In this document: positions 8,811 to 16,531 of the stretch, piece after piece
Numbering within the stretch: the stretch's first letter is position 1
How the letters are laid out: each line of letters opens with the position of its first letter
Origin: Pseudomonadota bacterium
GTDB taxonomy: Bacteria > Pseudomonadota > Alphaproteobacteria > Sphingomonadales > Sphingomonadaceae
DNA: 64,000 nt
Direction: 5' to 3'
NCBI GenBank assembly: GCA_023400405.1
Contig: JAEXFD010000025.1
Span: 53,694 to 117,693 of the forward strand
The notes under the pieces: model-generated
Database searches by the model: none
Told to the model about the DNA's origin: nothing
The model's input: the letters and a program-made list of their open reading frames with translations, nothing else
Made by a program: the position numbers and the translations under genes

Positions 8811-9150
8811 CTGGCAAGATGCATGCCGGTTCGCCTGCACCCTGCCCGACGTCGTGATGGAAAGCTGGTGGGGCACGCTTTGTCCCAAGATCAACCGCAA
8901 GGGCCTGATGTCCCCCGGCCGCGAGCCCGGCAGCTTCGCGCTGATGGTCAGCCAGGCGGAGAAGCCGCTGCTGCTCGAGACCGATCCGCAGACCTTCTGG
9001 CAGACCGATCACTATGCCAACTACCCGATGCTGCTCGTCCGCTACGGCACGGCGAGCCGCGAGCGGATCGAACTCTACATCCGCCGCGCCTGGTGGGACC
9101 GCGCGAAGAAGCCGCAACGCATCGCCGCGGGGATGGAAGAACGGCCGTGA
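8803..9150 (+). CDS. MmcQ/YjbR family protein
   Basis: A 115-residue cytoplasmic protein of the MmcQ/YjbR family, which has a cystatin-like CyaY-related fold and is often called DNA-binding without firm proof. Visible family features are the opening ACRFACTLPDVVMESWWG, the KINRKGLM and MVSQAEKPLLLE strands, and a C-terminal IRRAWWDRAKK helix. The ATG at 8803 overlaps the end of rarA by eight bases, so the two genes are probably translationally coupled. The gene ends just before a large palindromic repeat. Confidence 0.8.
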   Translation: MDDWQDACRFACTLPDVVMESWWGTLCPKINRKGLMSPGREPGSFALMVSQAEKPLLLETDPQTFWQTDHYANYPMLLVRYGTASRERIELYIRRAWWDRAKKPQRIAAGMEERP

Positions 9151-9160
9151 GCATCTCTAA

Positions 9161-9316
9161 ATCCTCCCCGAACTCGTCTCGGGGAGGGGGACCATGCGAA
9201 GCATGGTGGTGGGGCCGCGCCGCAGGCGCCAACTGCGTCTCTCCACGCTTCACGTCAGCCCCTCCACCACCGCCTTCGGCGGCGGTCCCCCTCCCCGAGA
9301 CAAGCTCGGGGAGGAT
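9161..9316. repeat. Long inverted repeat element (type A, ATCCTCCCCGA ends)
   Basis: Two imperfect inverted arms, about 9161-9217 and 9258-9316, both beginning ATCCTCCCCGA when read inward and sharing TCTCGGGGAGGGGGACC. Each arm also contains small internal palindromes (TCCCCGA/TCGGGGA). The element fills the gap between the YjbR-like gene and the next CDS. Its right end, GGGGAGGAT, sits where the Shine-Dalgarno sequence of that CDS should be. It looks like a REP/MITE-type mobile intergenic element with no coding capacity of its own. Confidence 0.8.
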
Positions 9317-9320
9317 CTAG

Positions 9321-10187
9321 GTGGTATCCCCCTTCACCCACTTCATCGCGATCGACTGGTCCGGCCAGGCCGTGGAGCGTCCCAAGGGCCTCGCCATCGC
9401 CCGCGCCGAGGCCGGCACCGCCGCGCCCGAGCTGATCGACCGCGCCTGGTCCCGCCAGGACATCCTCGATTTCCTCGCCGGCCTGGCCGAAAGCGGCACC
9501 CGCGCGCTGATCGGGCTCGATCTCTCCCCCGCCTTCCCCTTCGCGGACCAGGGCGCCTTCTTCCCGGGTTGGTCGGATTCCCCGCCCGATGGCCCGGCCC
9601 TATGGAAGCTGGTTGACGATCTTTCGGCCGATGATCCTCATCTCGCCGCCAACAGCTTCATCAACCACCCCGATGCACGCCGCCATTTCCGCCAGCGCGG
9701 CGATTGCGGCGACCTGTTCCCGCCGGGCCGCGGTCGATTCCGGGTATGCGAGCACGGCCAGGAGGCGATGCGGCTGTCACCCTACAGCTGCTTCAACCTG
9801 GTCGGCGCAAGCCAGGTCGGCAAGTCGAGCCTGACCGGCATGCGCGTGCTCCACCGGCTGCGCGGCAAGCTGCCGCTCTGGCCGTTCGATCCGCTGCCCG
9901 ATCACGGCCCGGTGCTGGTCGAGATCTACACGTCGCTCGCCGCGAGGCTGGCGGGCATGCGCAAGGGCATTTCCAAGATCCGCGATGCCGAGACGCTGGA
10001 CGCGATGCTCGCCGCCTTCGGCTCGGCCCCGCACGCGCCGCTCGCCCGCTATGACGATCACGCCACCGACGCGATGCTCAGCGCCGCCTGGCTGCGCGCC
10101 GCCGCCGGCCAGTCGGAACTCTGGTCCCCGGCGGGCCTGACGCCGGAGCTGGCCCGCACCGAAGGCTGGACCTTCGGCGTACCCTAG
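9321..10187 (+). CDS. Predicted RNase H-fold protein (DUF429-like), function unknown
   Basis: A 288-residue protein with features of the RNase H-like fold used by DUF429-type proteins: an opening beta strand with an acidic residue (HFIAIDWSG), a second acidic strand (LIGLDLSPAF), and a C-terminal DDHATDAMLSAAWL helix. The last resembles the closing acidic motif of the fold. Such proteins are predicted nucleases, but no activity is established here. The GTG start at 9321 is supported by GGGGAGG seven bases upstream, supplied by the end of the adjacent repeat. The stop overlaps the stop of the convergent DsbA gene (CTAG at 10184-10187). Confidence 0.55.
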   Translation: MVSPFTHFIAIDWSGQAVERPKGLAIARAEAGTAAPELIDRAWSRQDILDFLAGLAESGTRALIGLDLSPAFPFADQGAFFPGWSDSPPDGPALWKLVDDLSADDPHLAANSFINHPDARRHFRQRGDCGDLFPPGRGRFRVCEHGQEAMRLSPYSCFNLVGASQVGKSSLTGMRVLHRLRGKLPLWPFDPLPDHGPVLVEIYTSLAARLAGMRKGISKIRDAETLDAMLAAFGSAPHAPLARYDDHATDAMLSAAWLRAAAGQSELWSPAGLTPELARTEGWTFGVP

Positions 10188-10834
10188 GCCGCTTCCGCCG
10201 CGATCTGGCGCAGCGCCTGTTCGAACGCCTCGGGCGGCTGGCCGCCGGAAATCAGGTAGCGATCGTCGATGACGATCGCCGGCACCGACTGGATACCACG
10301 GCTCTGCCACAGTTGCTCGGCCGCACGCACGTCCTCCGCATAACGAACCGATTCGAGCACCTCGCGCGCCGCCGCGCCGTCGAGCCCCGCCTTCTCGGCC
10401 GCCGCAACCAGCACGTCGTGGTCCGACATCACTTGCTGATCGGTGAAATAGGCTTCGAACAGCGCCAGCTTCAGCGCCTTCTGCCGCCCCTCGCCCTCGG
10501 CCCAGTGCAGCAGCCGATGCGCGTCGAACGTATTGTAGATCCGGCTCTCGGCCGATTGATTCATCGTGAAGCCGAGCGCGGCGGCGCGGTCGCGGATCAT
10601 CTGCCGCGTTACCGCCGATTGCTCGGGCGTCGCGCCATATTTGCGCGCGATATGCTCGCCGATATTCTCGCCTTCTGGCTCCATGGCGGGATTGAGCTCG
10701 AAGGGCTGGAAATGGATGTCCGCGTCGATCAGGTCGCCGGTGCGCGCCAGCGCCGTCTCGAGCCCCTTCAGGCCGATCACGCACCACGGGCACGAAACGT
10801 CGGAAACGAAATCGATCTTCATCGGGCGCGGCAT
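10184..10834 (-). CDS. DsbA family oxidoreductase (FrnE-like)
   Basis: A 216-residue thioredoxin-fold disulfide oxidoreductase. The active-site CPWC is at residues 15-18 after the first strand (KIDFVSDVS). A helical insertion follows, then the cis-proline loop VPAIVIDDRYLISGGQP near residue 185, as in FrnE/2-hydroxychromene isomerase-like proteins. No signal peptide is present, so it probably acts in the cytoplasm. The start MPRPMKIDF at 10834 is chosen because the longer frame runs into the tRNA-Thr gene. Confidence 0.85.
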   Translation of the reverse strand: MPRPMKIDFVSDVSCPWCVIGLKGLETALARTGDLIDADIHFQPFELNPAMEPEGENIGEHIARKYGATPEQSAVTRQMIRDRAAALGFTMNQSAESRIYNTFDAHRLLHWAEGEGRQKALKLALFEAYFTDQQVMSDHDVLVAAAEKAGLDGAAAREVLESVRYAEDVRAAEQLWQSRGIQSVPAIVIDDRYLISGGQPPEAFEQALRQIAAEAA

Positions 10835-10932
10835 GGGCGGATCCTTTGCTGTTCGGCCGCGATATGTGGCGTGCGGGCGTGGATGCAACGGCTTGACCCC
10901 TGACGGCAAAGCGATCACAGCCCGCCTCCGAT

Positions 10933-11008
10933 GCCGGTTTAGCTCAGCTGGTAGAGCAGCGGTTTTGTAAACCGAAGGTCGCGGGTTCGATTCCTGCAAC
11001 CGGCACCA
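10933..11008 (+). tRNA. tRNA-Thr (anticodon TGT)
   Basis: A 76-base cloverleaf read by eye: acceptor arm GCCGGTT paired with AACCGGC, D arm GCTC/GAGC, anticodon loop TTTGTAA giving TGT, and T arm GCGGG/CCTGC with TTCGATT. The 3' CCA is encoded. The anticodon stem is GCGGT/ACCGA, so its first pair is a G-A mismatch. The gene stands alone. Confidence 0.95.
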
Positions 11009-11014
11009 CGCCCC

Positions 11015-12046
11015 TCATCCCTCGCGCGGCGGCGCCACCGAAGCGCGGTGGATCAGCGTCGAGGGGAAGAGCGATGGCTCCTCCACCGCCTGATCGTCGC
11101 CGAAGAAGTCCGTGAGCAGCTTGAGCGCCGCGGATCGCGCCATCGAGATGATCGGCCAGTGCACCGTGGTCAGCGGCGGCCAGATATGCGCGGCGATCGC
11201 GGTGTCGTCGAACCCGATGATCGACAGGTCCTCGGGCACGCTCATCCCGCGGCGTCGCGCGGCATGCAGCGCCGCAGCGGCCATCTCGTCGTTCGAGGCG
11301 AAGATCGCGGTCGGTCGCGGGGCGAGGTCGAGCAGCCGATCGGCAGCGGCGAGCCCGGTCTCGAACGTGTAGTTGCCGTCAGCGATCAGGCTGCGCGGCA
11401 GCTTGATCCCGGCCTGGTCGAGCGCATGTTCGAAGCCCTTGCGCCGCTCCCGTGCCGAACGGAAGCCGTGCGGCCCGGCGATCAGCCCGATCCGGCGATG
11501 CCCGAGCGCGATCAGGTGGTTGACCGCTTCGGTGACCACGTCGCTGTCGTTCGACGCGACCATGTGCTCGGCGCTGTCGAGCGTCGCCGACCCCATCCGG
11601 ACATAGCGGATGCCCAGCTCGCGGCAGAGCTCCGCTACCATCTCGTTCTCGGAGACCGGCGGCAGGAACATCACGCCATAGAGCCGCTGGCGTTCGAGGA
11701 AGTTGCGGATGTCCTCGAGCATGGTCGAGCTACCGCGATCGATCGGCCGGACGATCAGCTCGAACTCGGTGTCGCGCATCGCCTCGAGCATGCCCGCCTG
11801 CACATTCATCACCATCTGGGCATTGGGATTGTCGTGAATGAGGCCGATCAGGAAGTTGCGGCGCAGCGCCAGCGCCCGCGCCTGGACATTGGGGACATAT
11901 CCCAGCTCGGCAATCACGTGCTCGACCTTGGCGCGGGTCTCGCCATTGAGCAGCGGCGACCGGTTGATCACGCGGCTGACGGTCTTTTTCGAGACGCCCG
12001 CGATGCGCGCGACGTCGTTGATCGTGGGCTTGCCCGTTCTCTCCAT
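11015..12046 (-). CDS. LacI family transcriptional regulator
   Basis: A 343-residue repressor with an N-terminal helix-turn-helix (TINDVARIAGVSKKTVSRVI, residues 8-27) followed by a periplasmic-binding-protein-like effector domain. The hinge region carries the usual YVPNVQARAL, and the effector domain ends with FDDTAIAAHIWPPLTTV. It closes the left arm of the uronate locus and is the natural candidate to bind the CCGG-centred palindromes at 20337-20428, releasing them on binding a uronate intermediate. That link is inferred. The start MERTGKP at 12046 is chosen over a frame that continues through the neighbouring esterase gene. Confidence 0.9.
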   Translation of the reverse strand: MERTGKPTINDVARIAGVSKKTVSRVINRSPLLNGETRAKVEHVIAELGYVPNVQARALALRRNFLIGLIHDNPNAQMVMNVQAGMLEAMRDTEFELIVRPIDRGSSTMLEDIRNFLERQRLYGVMFLPPVSENEMVAELCRELGIRYVRMGSATLDSAEHMVASNDSDVVTEAVNHLIALGHRRIGLIAGPHGFRSARERRKGFEHALDQAGIKLPRSLIADGNYTFETGLAAADRLLDLAPRPTAIFASNDEMAAAALHAARRRGMSVPEDLSIIGFDDTAIAAHIWPPLTTVHWPIISMARSAALKLLTDFFGDDQAVEEPSLFPSTLIHRASVAPPREG

Positions 12047-12114
12047 TTCGCGAGCATAATGGCTCGCGGGACAAAGCGATATCGTCTTGTGTGCGGATCG
12101 GCCCGCGAGCGGTG

Positions 12115-13677
12115 TCAGCTCCCCGGCTGAATATAGGGGACGCGCGCGAACAGCTCGCGCTCCCATTTGCGCGGGTCGTTCGCCAGCCGACAGGGCGTGT
12201 CGAACACCATCGTCGCACGGCCAGGGACCGTATAGGGCGCCCAGGCCGGCAACCCGCGCGCCGCCGGCCGACCGGTGCGCGCCAGTGCTGCGAAGGCCCC
12301 CATTACCTGCCCGCTCAGCTTCTGCGCCTCCGGCCCCGTGCCGGTGAAGGATCCCGCCGCATCGAGCGTGCCGAAGGCCAGCGCAATGTCCATTGTGTGC
12401 GGCGCGCCGCGCTCCGGCTGGGTCGGCGATTGGTAGTCGACCTGATAGACCCAGGTCGACTTCGCCCCCGCCGCGGCGCGCGCGTCGGCCTCCAGCCACT
12501 GTCCCGGCCAGCTCCGCCCGGCCGTGGTCGCCCGGTAGAAAATGTCGCGCGGACCATCGGCCGGGAAATGCGCGCGATACTGCGCCACCACCCATTCGGG
12601 CAGGATATCCATGCGCAGCTCGGGCGCCATCCTCGCGGCGAGATTGTCCCAGGTCAGCCCGCGCACCTTTTCGGAACGCGGATCGATGAACGCCTTGGTC
12701 TCGTCGCGCGTGTTGCCCAGGATCATCGGAATCGCCAGGCTCTGCGGGTTGGCGTCGGGCCAGAACGGGTGGCGGACCAGCCATTTCATGTCGAGCACTG
12801 GCCCGAAATAGACTCCGCCGCCCAGGATCGGATCGGTAGCGCCGAGCGCGTCGACCAGCTTCTCCACCGGCATGTCGAGCAAGGGATCGAGCCGATCCTC
12901 CCTTACGCCGAGCCTGGCGAGATAGGCCTGGGCCCGTCGCGTCGCGTTGAGCGGCCCCGATGCGGTGACCTGTTGCCCGCTCATCGTCGCCGCCGAGTGG
13001 AATAGCCCCTTGGCCGCCGGCATCCCCATCAGTGTCGCGATCTTCGCGCCGCCACCCGACTGACCGAACACGAACACGCGCCGCGGATCGCCGCCGAACG
13101 CGGCGATATTGTCGCGTACCCATTGCAGCGCCAGGATCAGGTCGAGCTGGCCGAGATTGCCGCTATCGGCGAAGCGCGGATCGAACCGGGCGAGATAGAG
13201 ATAGCCCAGCGCGTTGAGGCGATGGTTCACCGTCACCACCACGACGTCCTCGCGCTCGGCAAGCCTCGCGCCGTCGTTGAGCGGCAGCGTGACGGTGCCG
13301 TTCGAATAGGCGCCGCCATGGATATAGACCATCACCGGCCGCCGCGCCGCGGGCTGGGCGCCGGGCGTCCAGACGTTGAGGAACAGGCAGTCCTCGGACT
13401 GTCGCTGATCGCCCCCTTGCCCTTGTGAGCAGATCGGGCCGAATTCGTGCGCCGGCGCCACCGCGCCCGGTGTCGCGAACGGCACCGGCGCCCGGAAACG
13501 CGGCGCGGTGCCATAGCGGATGCCGCGGAAGCAGAGGACGCTGCCGGTCCGGTCGCCCTCGAAGCGGCCGGCGCGCGTCTCGACGATCGGGTCCCCCGGT
13601 GCCGCGCACACGCCCGTCGGCATCGCCGCCAGCGCGATTCCGCCCACCACCATCGCCCGCCGCGTCACTTCGGTCAT
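12115..13677 (-). CDS. Type B carboxylesterase, Tat-type signal
   Basis: A 520-residue alpha/beta hydrolase. A twin-arginine signal (TRRAMVVGGIALAAM, residues 5-19) ends near AAPG at 25-28, so it is probably periplasmic. Family motifs are present: SEDCLFLN (94-101), oxyanion HGG (120-122), nucleophile Ser207 in GQSGGG, Glu326 in DET and His427 in APHTMD. In this locus it may remove acetyl or other ester groups from the polysaccharide or its oligomers, but the substrate is not readable. It is in line with the uronate catabolic genes, 68 bases upstream of lacI. Confidence 0.9.
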   Translation of the reverse strand: MTEVTRRAMVVGGIALAAMPTGVCAAPGDPIVETRAGRFEGDRTGSVLCFRGIRYGTAPRFRAPVPFATPGAVAPAHEFGPICSQGQGGDQRQSEDCLFLNVWTPGAQPAARRPVMVYIHGGAYSNGTVTLPLNDGARLAEREDVVVVTVNHRLNALGYLYLARFDPRFADSGNLGQLDLILALQWVRDNIAAFGGDPRRVFVFGQSGGGAKIATLMGMPAAKGLFHSAATMSGQQVTASGPLNATRRAQAYLARLGVREDRLDPLLDMPVEKLVDALGATDPILGGGVYFGPVLDMKWLVRHPFWPDANPQSLAIPMILGNTRDETKAFIDPRSEKVRGLTWDNLAARMAPELRMDILPEWVVAQYRAHFPADGPRDIFYRATTAGRSWPGQWLEADARAAAGAKSTWVYQVDYQSPTQPERGAPHTMDIALAFGTLDAAGSFTGTGPEAQKLSGQVMGAFAALARTGRPAARGLPAWAPYTVPGRATMVFDTPCRLANDPRKWERELFARVPYIQPGS

Positions 13678-13722
13678 GTCGTGCCTCTCCTGAAACGCGC
13701 GGCGGGTCTTCGTCCGCTCGCC

Positions 13723-14727
13723 TCAACGCCGGACGTCGAGCCCGCCTTCCTCGAACGCCGCAAGGTCCCCGCGGGTAAACAGGCTCGCATCGCCCGGCAG
13801 CGAATGTTTGAGCGCCGTCAGCGCCAATCCGGCGCGTGCCACCGCCTCCGCCGTGCCGCTCTCCGCCAAACCGTGCAGCACGCCCGCCGCGAAGGCGTCC
13901 CCTGCCCCGATCCTGTCGACGATGCCGGCGATCAGCACTTCGTCGGTCTGGTGCGCGCCGTCGCGCATGTCGACGCGCGCCGAGACACGGTGGCTGTCGG
14001 CATCGACGACGTGGCGCGCAGTCGAGGCGATCACCCGCAGTGCCGGAAATTCCGCGAACGCCGCCTCGGCCGCCTCACGCCGCCGGTCCGGTCCGTCGCC
14101 TGAAAAGTCGCGGCCGAGCAGCAGCGAGATATCTCGGTGATTGCCGAACAACAGGTCGGCATGCCCGATCAGCCGAGTCAGTACCGCGCGTGGATCGCTT
14201 TCCCAGGCTTCCCAAAGCTTGGCGCGGTAATTGCCGTCGAACGAGACCGGAATGCCGCGTGCGCGCGCAGCCTCGGCCGCGGCGCAGGCAGCTTCGGCGG
14301 TATTGGGGCCCAGCGCCGGCGTGATGCCGGAAAGGTGCAGTCGTGTCGCGCCGGTGAGCAGCGCGTCCCAGTCCCAGCTTTCGGCGGGCCGCTGCGCGAA
14401 CACGGAATGGGCGCGATCATACACCACCTCCGAGGCGCGAAGACCCGCACCGGGCGTGAGGAAATAAAGCCCGAGCCGGCCCGGCTCGGAAAAGACGGTC
14501 GAGGTATCGACCCCGCGCCGCCGCAGCTCCGCGATCGTCGCGGCGCCCAGCGCATTGTCCGCCACCGCGCCGATCATCCGCACCTTGTGGCCAAGACAGG
14601 CGAGCCCGGTCGCCACATTCGCCTCGGCCCCGGCGACGTTCACTTCGAGCCTGGGCGTCTGGAGCAGCAGCTCGCGGCCGGGCGGCGAGAGGCGCAGCAT
14701 CAGTTCGCCGAAGAAAGTGATGGTCAT
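13723..14727 (-). CDS. kdgK: 2-keto-3-deoxygluconate kinase (PfkB family)
   Basis: Phosphorylates 2-keto-3-deoxygluconate to KDPG, the last step before aldolase cleavage into pyruvate and glyceraldehyde 3-phosphate. The 334-residue protein has the ribokinase fold: substrate-side GAEANVATGLACLG near residue 33, and the C-terminal PfkB motif GAGDAFAAG (274-282) with catalytic Asp277. The kinase assignment follows from the neighbouring kduD and kduI, which make its substrate; PfkB motifs alone would not fix the sugar. Length is normal for KdgK. It lies between the esterase and kduD. Confidence 0.88.
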   Translation of the reverse strand: MTITFFGELMLRLSPPGRELLLQTPRLEVNVAGAEANVATGLACLGHKVRMIGAVADNALGAATIAELRRRGVDTSTVFSEPGRLGLYFLTPGAGLRASEVVYDRAHSVFAQRPAESWDWDALLTGATRLHLSGITPALGPNTAEAACAAAEAARARGIPVSFDGNYRAKLWEAWESDPRAVLTRLIGHADLLFGNHRDISLLLGRDFSGDGPDRRREAAEAAFAEFPALRVIASTARHVVDADSHRVSARVDMRDGAHQTDEVLIAGIVDRIGAGDAFAAGVLHGLAESGTAEAVARAGLALTALKHSLPGDASLFTRGDLAAFEEGGLDVRR

Positions 14728-14768
14728 CGCGCCCTCCTCGTTGGCGCATCAGTCGCTCCGGTGTGCGA

Positions 14769-14800
14769 GAAGCGCAGCGCTTCGACAAGCTCCGAGCGAC
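14769..14800. repeat. Degenerate palindromic repeat, half copy of type C
   Basis: In the 85-base gap between kdgK and kduD, a small perfect hairpin (GAAGCGC/GCGCTTC, 14769-14783) runs into CTTCGACAAGCTC. That sequence is shared with the arms of the large repeat at 35778-35867. It looks like a decayed or single-armed member of the same repeat family. Confidence 0.45.
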
Positions 14801-14812
14801 CGGCGTCCGAAG

Positions 14813-15568
14813 TCATCGCGCCAGCCACCCGCCGTCGACCGCGAGGATATGGCCCTGGACATAGTCGGCCGCCGAGGAAGCGAGAAACACCGCGGCCCCG
14901 CCCATGTCCGCCGGGCTGCCCCAGCGGCCCGCCGGTATCCGCTCCATGATCTGGCGGTTGCGGGTCTCGTCGGCCTGGAGCGCTGCGGTGTTGTTGGTCG
15001 CGATATAGCCCGGCGCGATCGCATTGACGTTGATGCCCCTGCCTGCCCATTCGTTGGCGAGCAGCTTGGTGAGCCCGCCGATGCCCGATTTGGACGCGGT
15101 ATAGCTCGGCACGCGGATGCCGCCCTGGAAGGTCAGCATAGAGGCGATGTTGATGATCTTGCCGCCGCCATGGTTCACCATGTGCCGCGCCGCCGCCTGG
15201 CAGAGGAAGAACACCGATTTGAGATTGGTATCGATCACTTCGTCCCAGTCCGCCTCGGTGAAATCGAGGCTGTCGGCGCGGCGGATGATGCCGGCATTGT
15301 TCACCAGGATATCGATCGAACCCAATTTATCCACAGCCTCGTCCACAACCCTGCCCACAGGCTCGATGGTCGACAAGTCGGCCGAGACGATCTCCGCCCT
15401 CCGCCCCAGCGCGCGGACCTTCTCGATCGTTTCCTCCGCGGGCGTTCGCCCGACGGCAGCGATGTCCGCCCCCGCCGCCGCAAGCGCAAGCGCGATGCCC
15501 TGGCCGATGCCGGTATTGGCACCGGTGACGACGGCGACCTTGCCGCTGAGATCGAAAGGAGTTGTCAT
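14813..15568 (-). CDS. kduD: 2-dehydro-3-deoxy-D-gluconate 5-dehydrogenase (KduD)
   Basis: A 251-residue short-chain dehydrogenase that reduces 3-deoxy-D-glycero-2,5-hexodiulosonate to 2-keto-3-deoxygluconate with NAD(P)H. Motifs: TGANTGIG (15-22), NNAG (90-93), catalytic Ser143 and Tyr156-x3-Lys160 in YTASK, and the C-terminal VDGGWLAR typical of KduD. The enzyme acts directly after KduI and before KdgK, and the three genes are adjacent. AAAGGAG precedes the ATG. A palindromic repeat separates it from kduI. Confidence 0.92.
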   Translation of the reverse strand: MTTPFDLSGKVAVVTGANTGIGQGIALALAAAGADIAAVGRTPAEETIEKVRALGRRAEIVSADLSTIEPVGRVVDEAVDKLGSIDILVNNAGIIRRADSLDFTEADWDEVIDTNLKSVFFLCQAAARHMVNHGGGKIINIASMLTFQGGIRVPSYTASKSGIGGLTKLLANEWAGRGINVNAIAPGYIATNNTAALQADETRNRQIMERIPAGRWGSPADMGGAAVFLASSAADYVQGHILAVDGGWLAR

Positions 15569-15576
15569 TTTACCTC

Positions 15577-15666
15577 GTCATTCCCGCGAAGGCGGGAACC
15601 CATCTCCCGCCGTCGCATCAAGATCATCGCGTCGGAGATGGGCCCCCGCCTCCGCGGGGGTGACGT
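15577..15666. repeat. Palindromic intergenic repeat (type B, TCATTCCCGCGAAGGCGGGAA)
   Basis: A 90-base element with inverted ends: one end reads CGTCATTCCCGCGAAGGCGG and the other, inverted, CGTCACCCCCGCGGAGGCGG, each followed by the complementary CCATCTCC/GGAGATGG. Both ends fold as short hairpins. It sits between kduI and kduD inside a same-strand operon, so it is transcribed and may affect mRNA stability or relative expression. It resembles the REP-like elements common in sphingomonads. Confidence 0.75.
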
Positions 15667-15672
15667 CCCGAG

Positions 15673-16515
15673 TCACGCCAGCTGGCAGATATCCAGCACG
15701 TTCATATCGGTATAATCCTGGTTCTCGCCCGCCATTGCCCAGATAAAGGCATAGGCCTTGGTGCCCGCGCCCATGTGGATCGACCAGGGCGGCGAGATCA
15801 CCGCTTCCTCGTTCTGCATCACGATGTGCCGAGTCGCCTCGCCTTCGCCCATGAAGTGCATCACGCGATCCTTTTCGAGGTCGTCGAGCTCGAAATAGAG
15901 ATAGATCTCGCTGCGCCGCTCATGGATGTGCGGCGGCATCGTGTTCCACACGCTGCCCGGCCTGAGCACGGTCAGGCCCATCACCAGCTGCGCGCTGTCG
16001 CACACGCCCGGGATGACGAGCTGGTAGATCGTCCGCTCGTTCGATTCCTCCAGGCTGCCGCGCTCCAGCGCATTGGCGTCCGCGATGCCCAGCTTGCGGG
16101 TAGTGAACGCCCTATGCGCCGGGCACGAGACGAGGTAGAAGCGCGCGCCCGCGCCCGAGAACGTCACTTCCGCAGCCCCCATCGTGACGTAGAGGCAGTC
16201 CTTGTTGCCGAGCGTGAAGCTCTCGCCATCGACGGTGACCGTACCCTCGGCTTTGCCGATGTTCACCACCGCAAGCTCGCGTCGCTCGAGGAAAGGGTGG
16301 CCCGCGGCCGATGGCGGCTCGGTCTGCGCCGGCAGATGCACGGGTGCGCCGCCGACCGCGACGCCGCCGATCACCATGCGATCGGCATGGGTATAGTTGA
16401 GCACGCACTCGCCTTCGCGGAACAGGTCCTGGATCAGGTAGCGGTCGCGTAGCTCCTCGTTGGAGACGCATTCCATCATGTCGGGATGGGTGGCGTAATA
16501 GGTCCGGTCAAACAT
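15673..16515 (-). CDS. kduI: 5-keto-4-deoxyuronate isomerase (KduI)
   Basis: Isomerises 4-deoxy-L-threo-5-hexosulose uronate, the product released from unsaturated uronates after lyase cleavage, to 3-deoxy-D-glycero-2,5-hexodiulosonate. The 280-residue cupin has the expected length and the zinc-binding motif HIHERRSEIYLYFE. Family stretches NYTHADRMVIGG and a C-terminal WSIHMGAGTKAYAFIWAM are also present. The start MFDRTYYATH matches the family; a longer frame overlaps uxaC and is rejected. The gene is good evidence that the locus degrades a lyase-cleaved polysaccharide. Confidence 0.95.
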   Translation of the reverse strand: MFDRTYYATHPDMMECVSNEELRDRYLIQDLFREGECVLNYTHADRMVIGGVAVGGAPVHLPAQTEPPSAAGHPFLERRELAVVNIGKAEGTVTVDGESFTLGNKDCLYVTMGAAEVTFSGAGARFYLVSCPAHRAFTTRKLGIADANALERGSLEESNERTIYQLVIPGVCDSAQLVMGLTVLRPGSVWNTMPPHIHERRSEIYLYFELDDLEKDRVMHFMGEGEATRHIVMQNEEAVISPPWSIHMGAGTKAYAFIWAMAGENQDYTDMNVLDICQLA

Positions 16516-16531
16516 CAAAGGGCTCCGTCTG

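Noticed and set aside
11015..13123. 702-codon frame joining lacI with sequence across the esterase gene
   Set aside because: The upstream half is the esterase gene in the wrong frame; the LacI domain starts cleanly at 12046.
15519..15534. TTGGCACCGGTGACGA in kduD, partly like the LacI operator
   Set aside because: It matches less well and encodes the conserved TGANTG cofactor loop, so coding constraint explains it.
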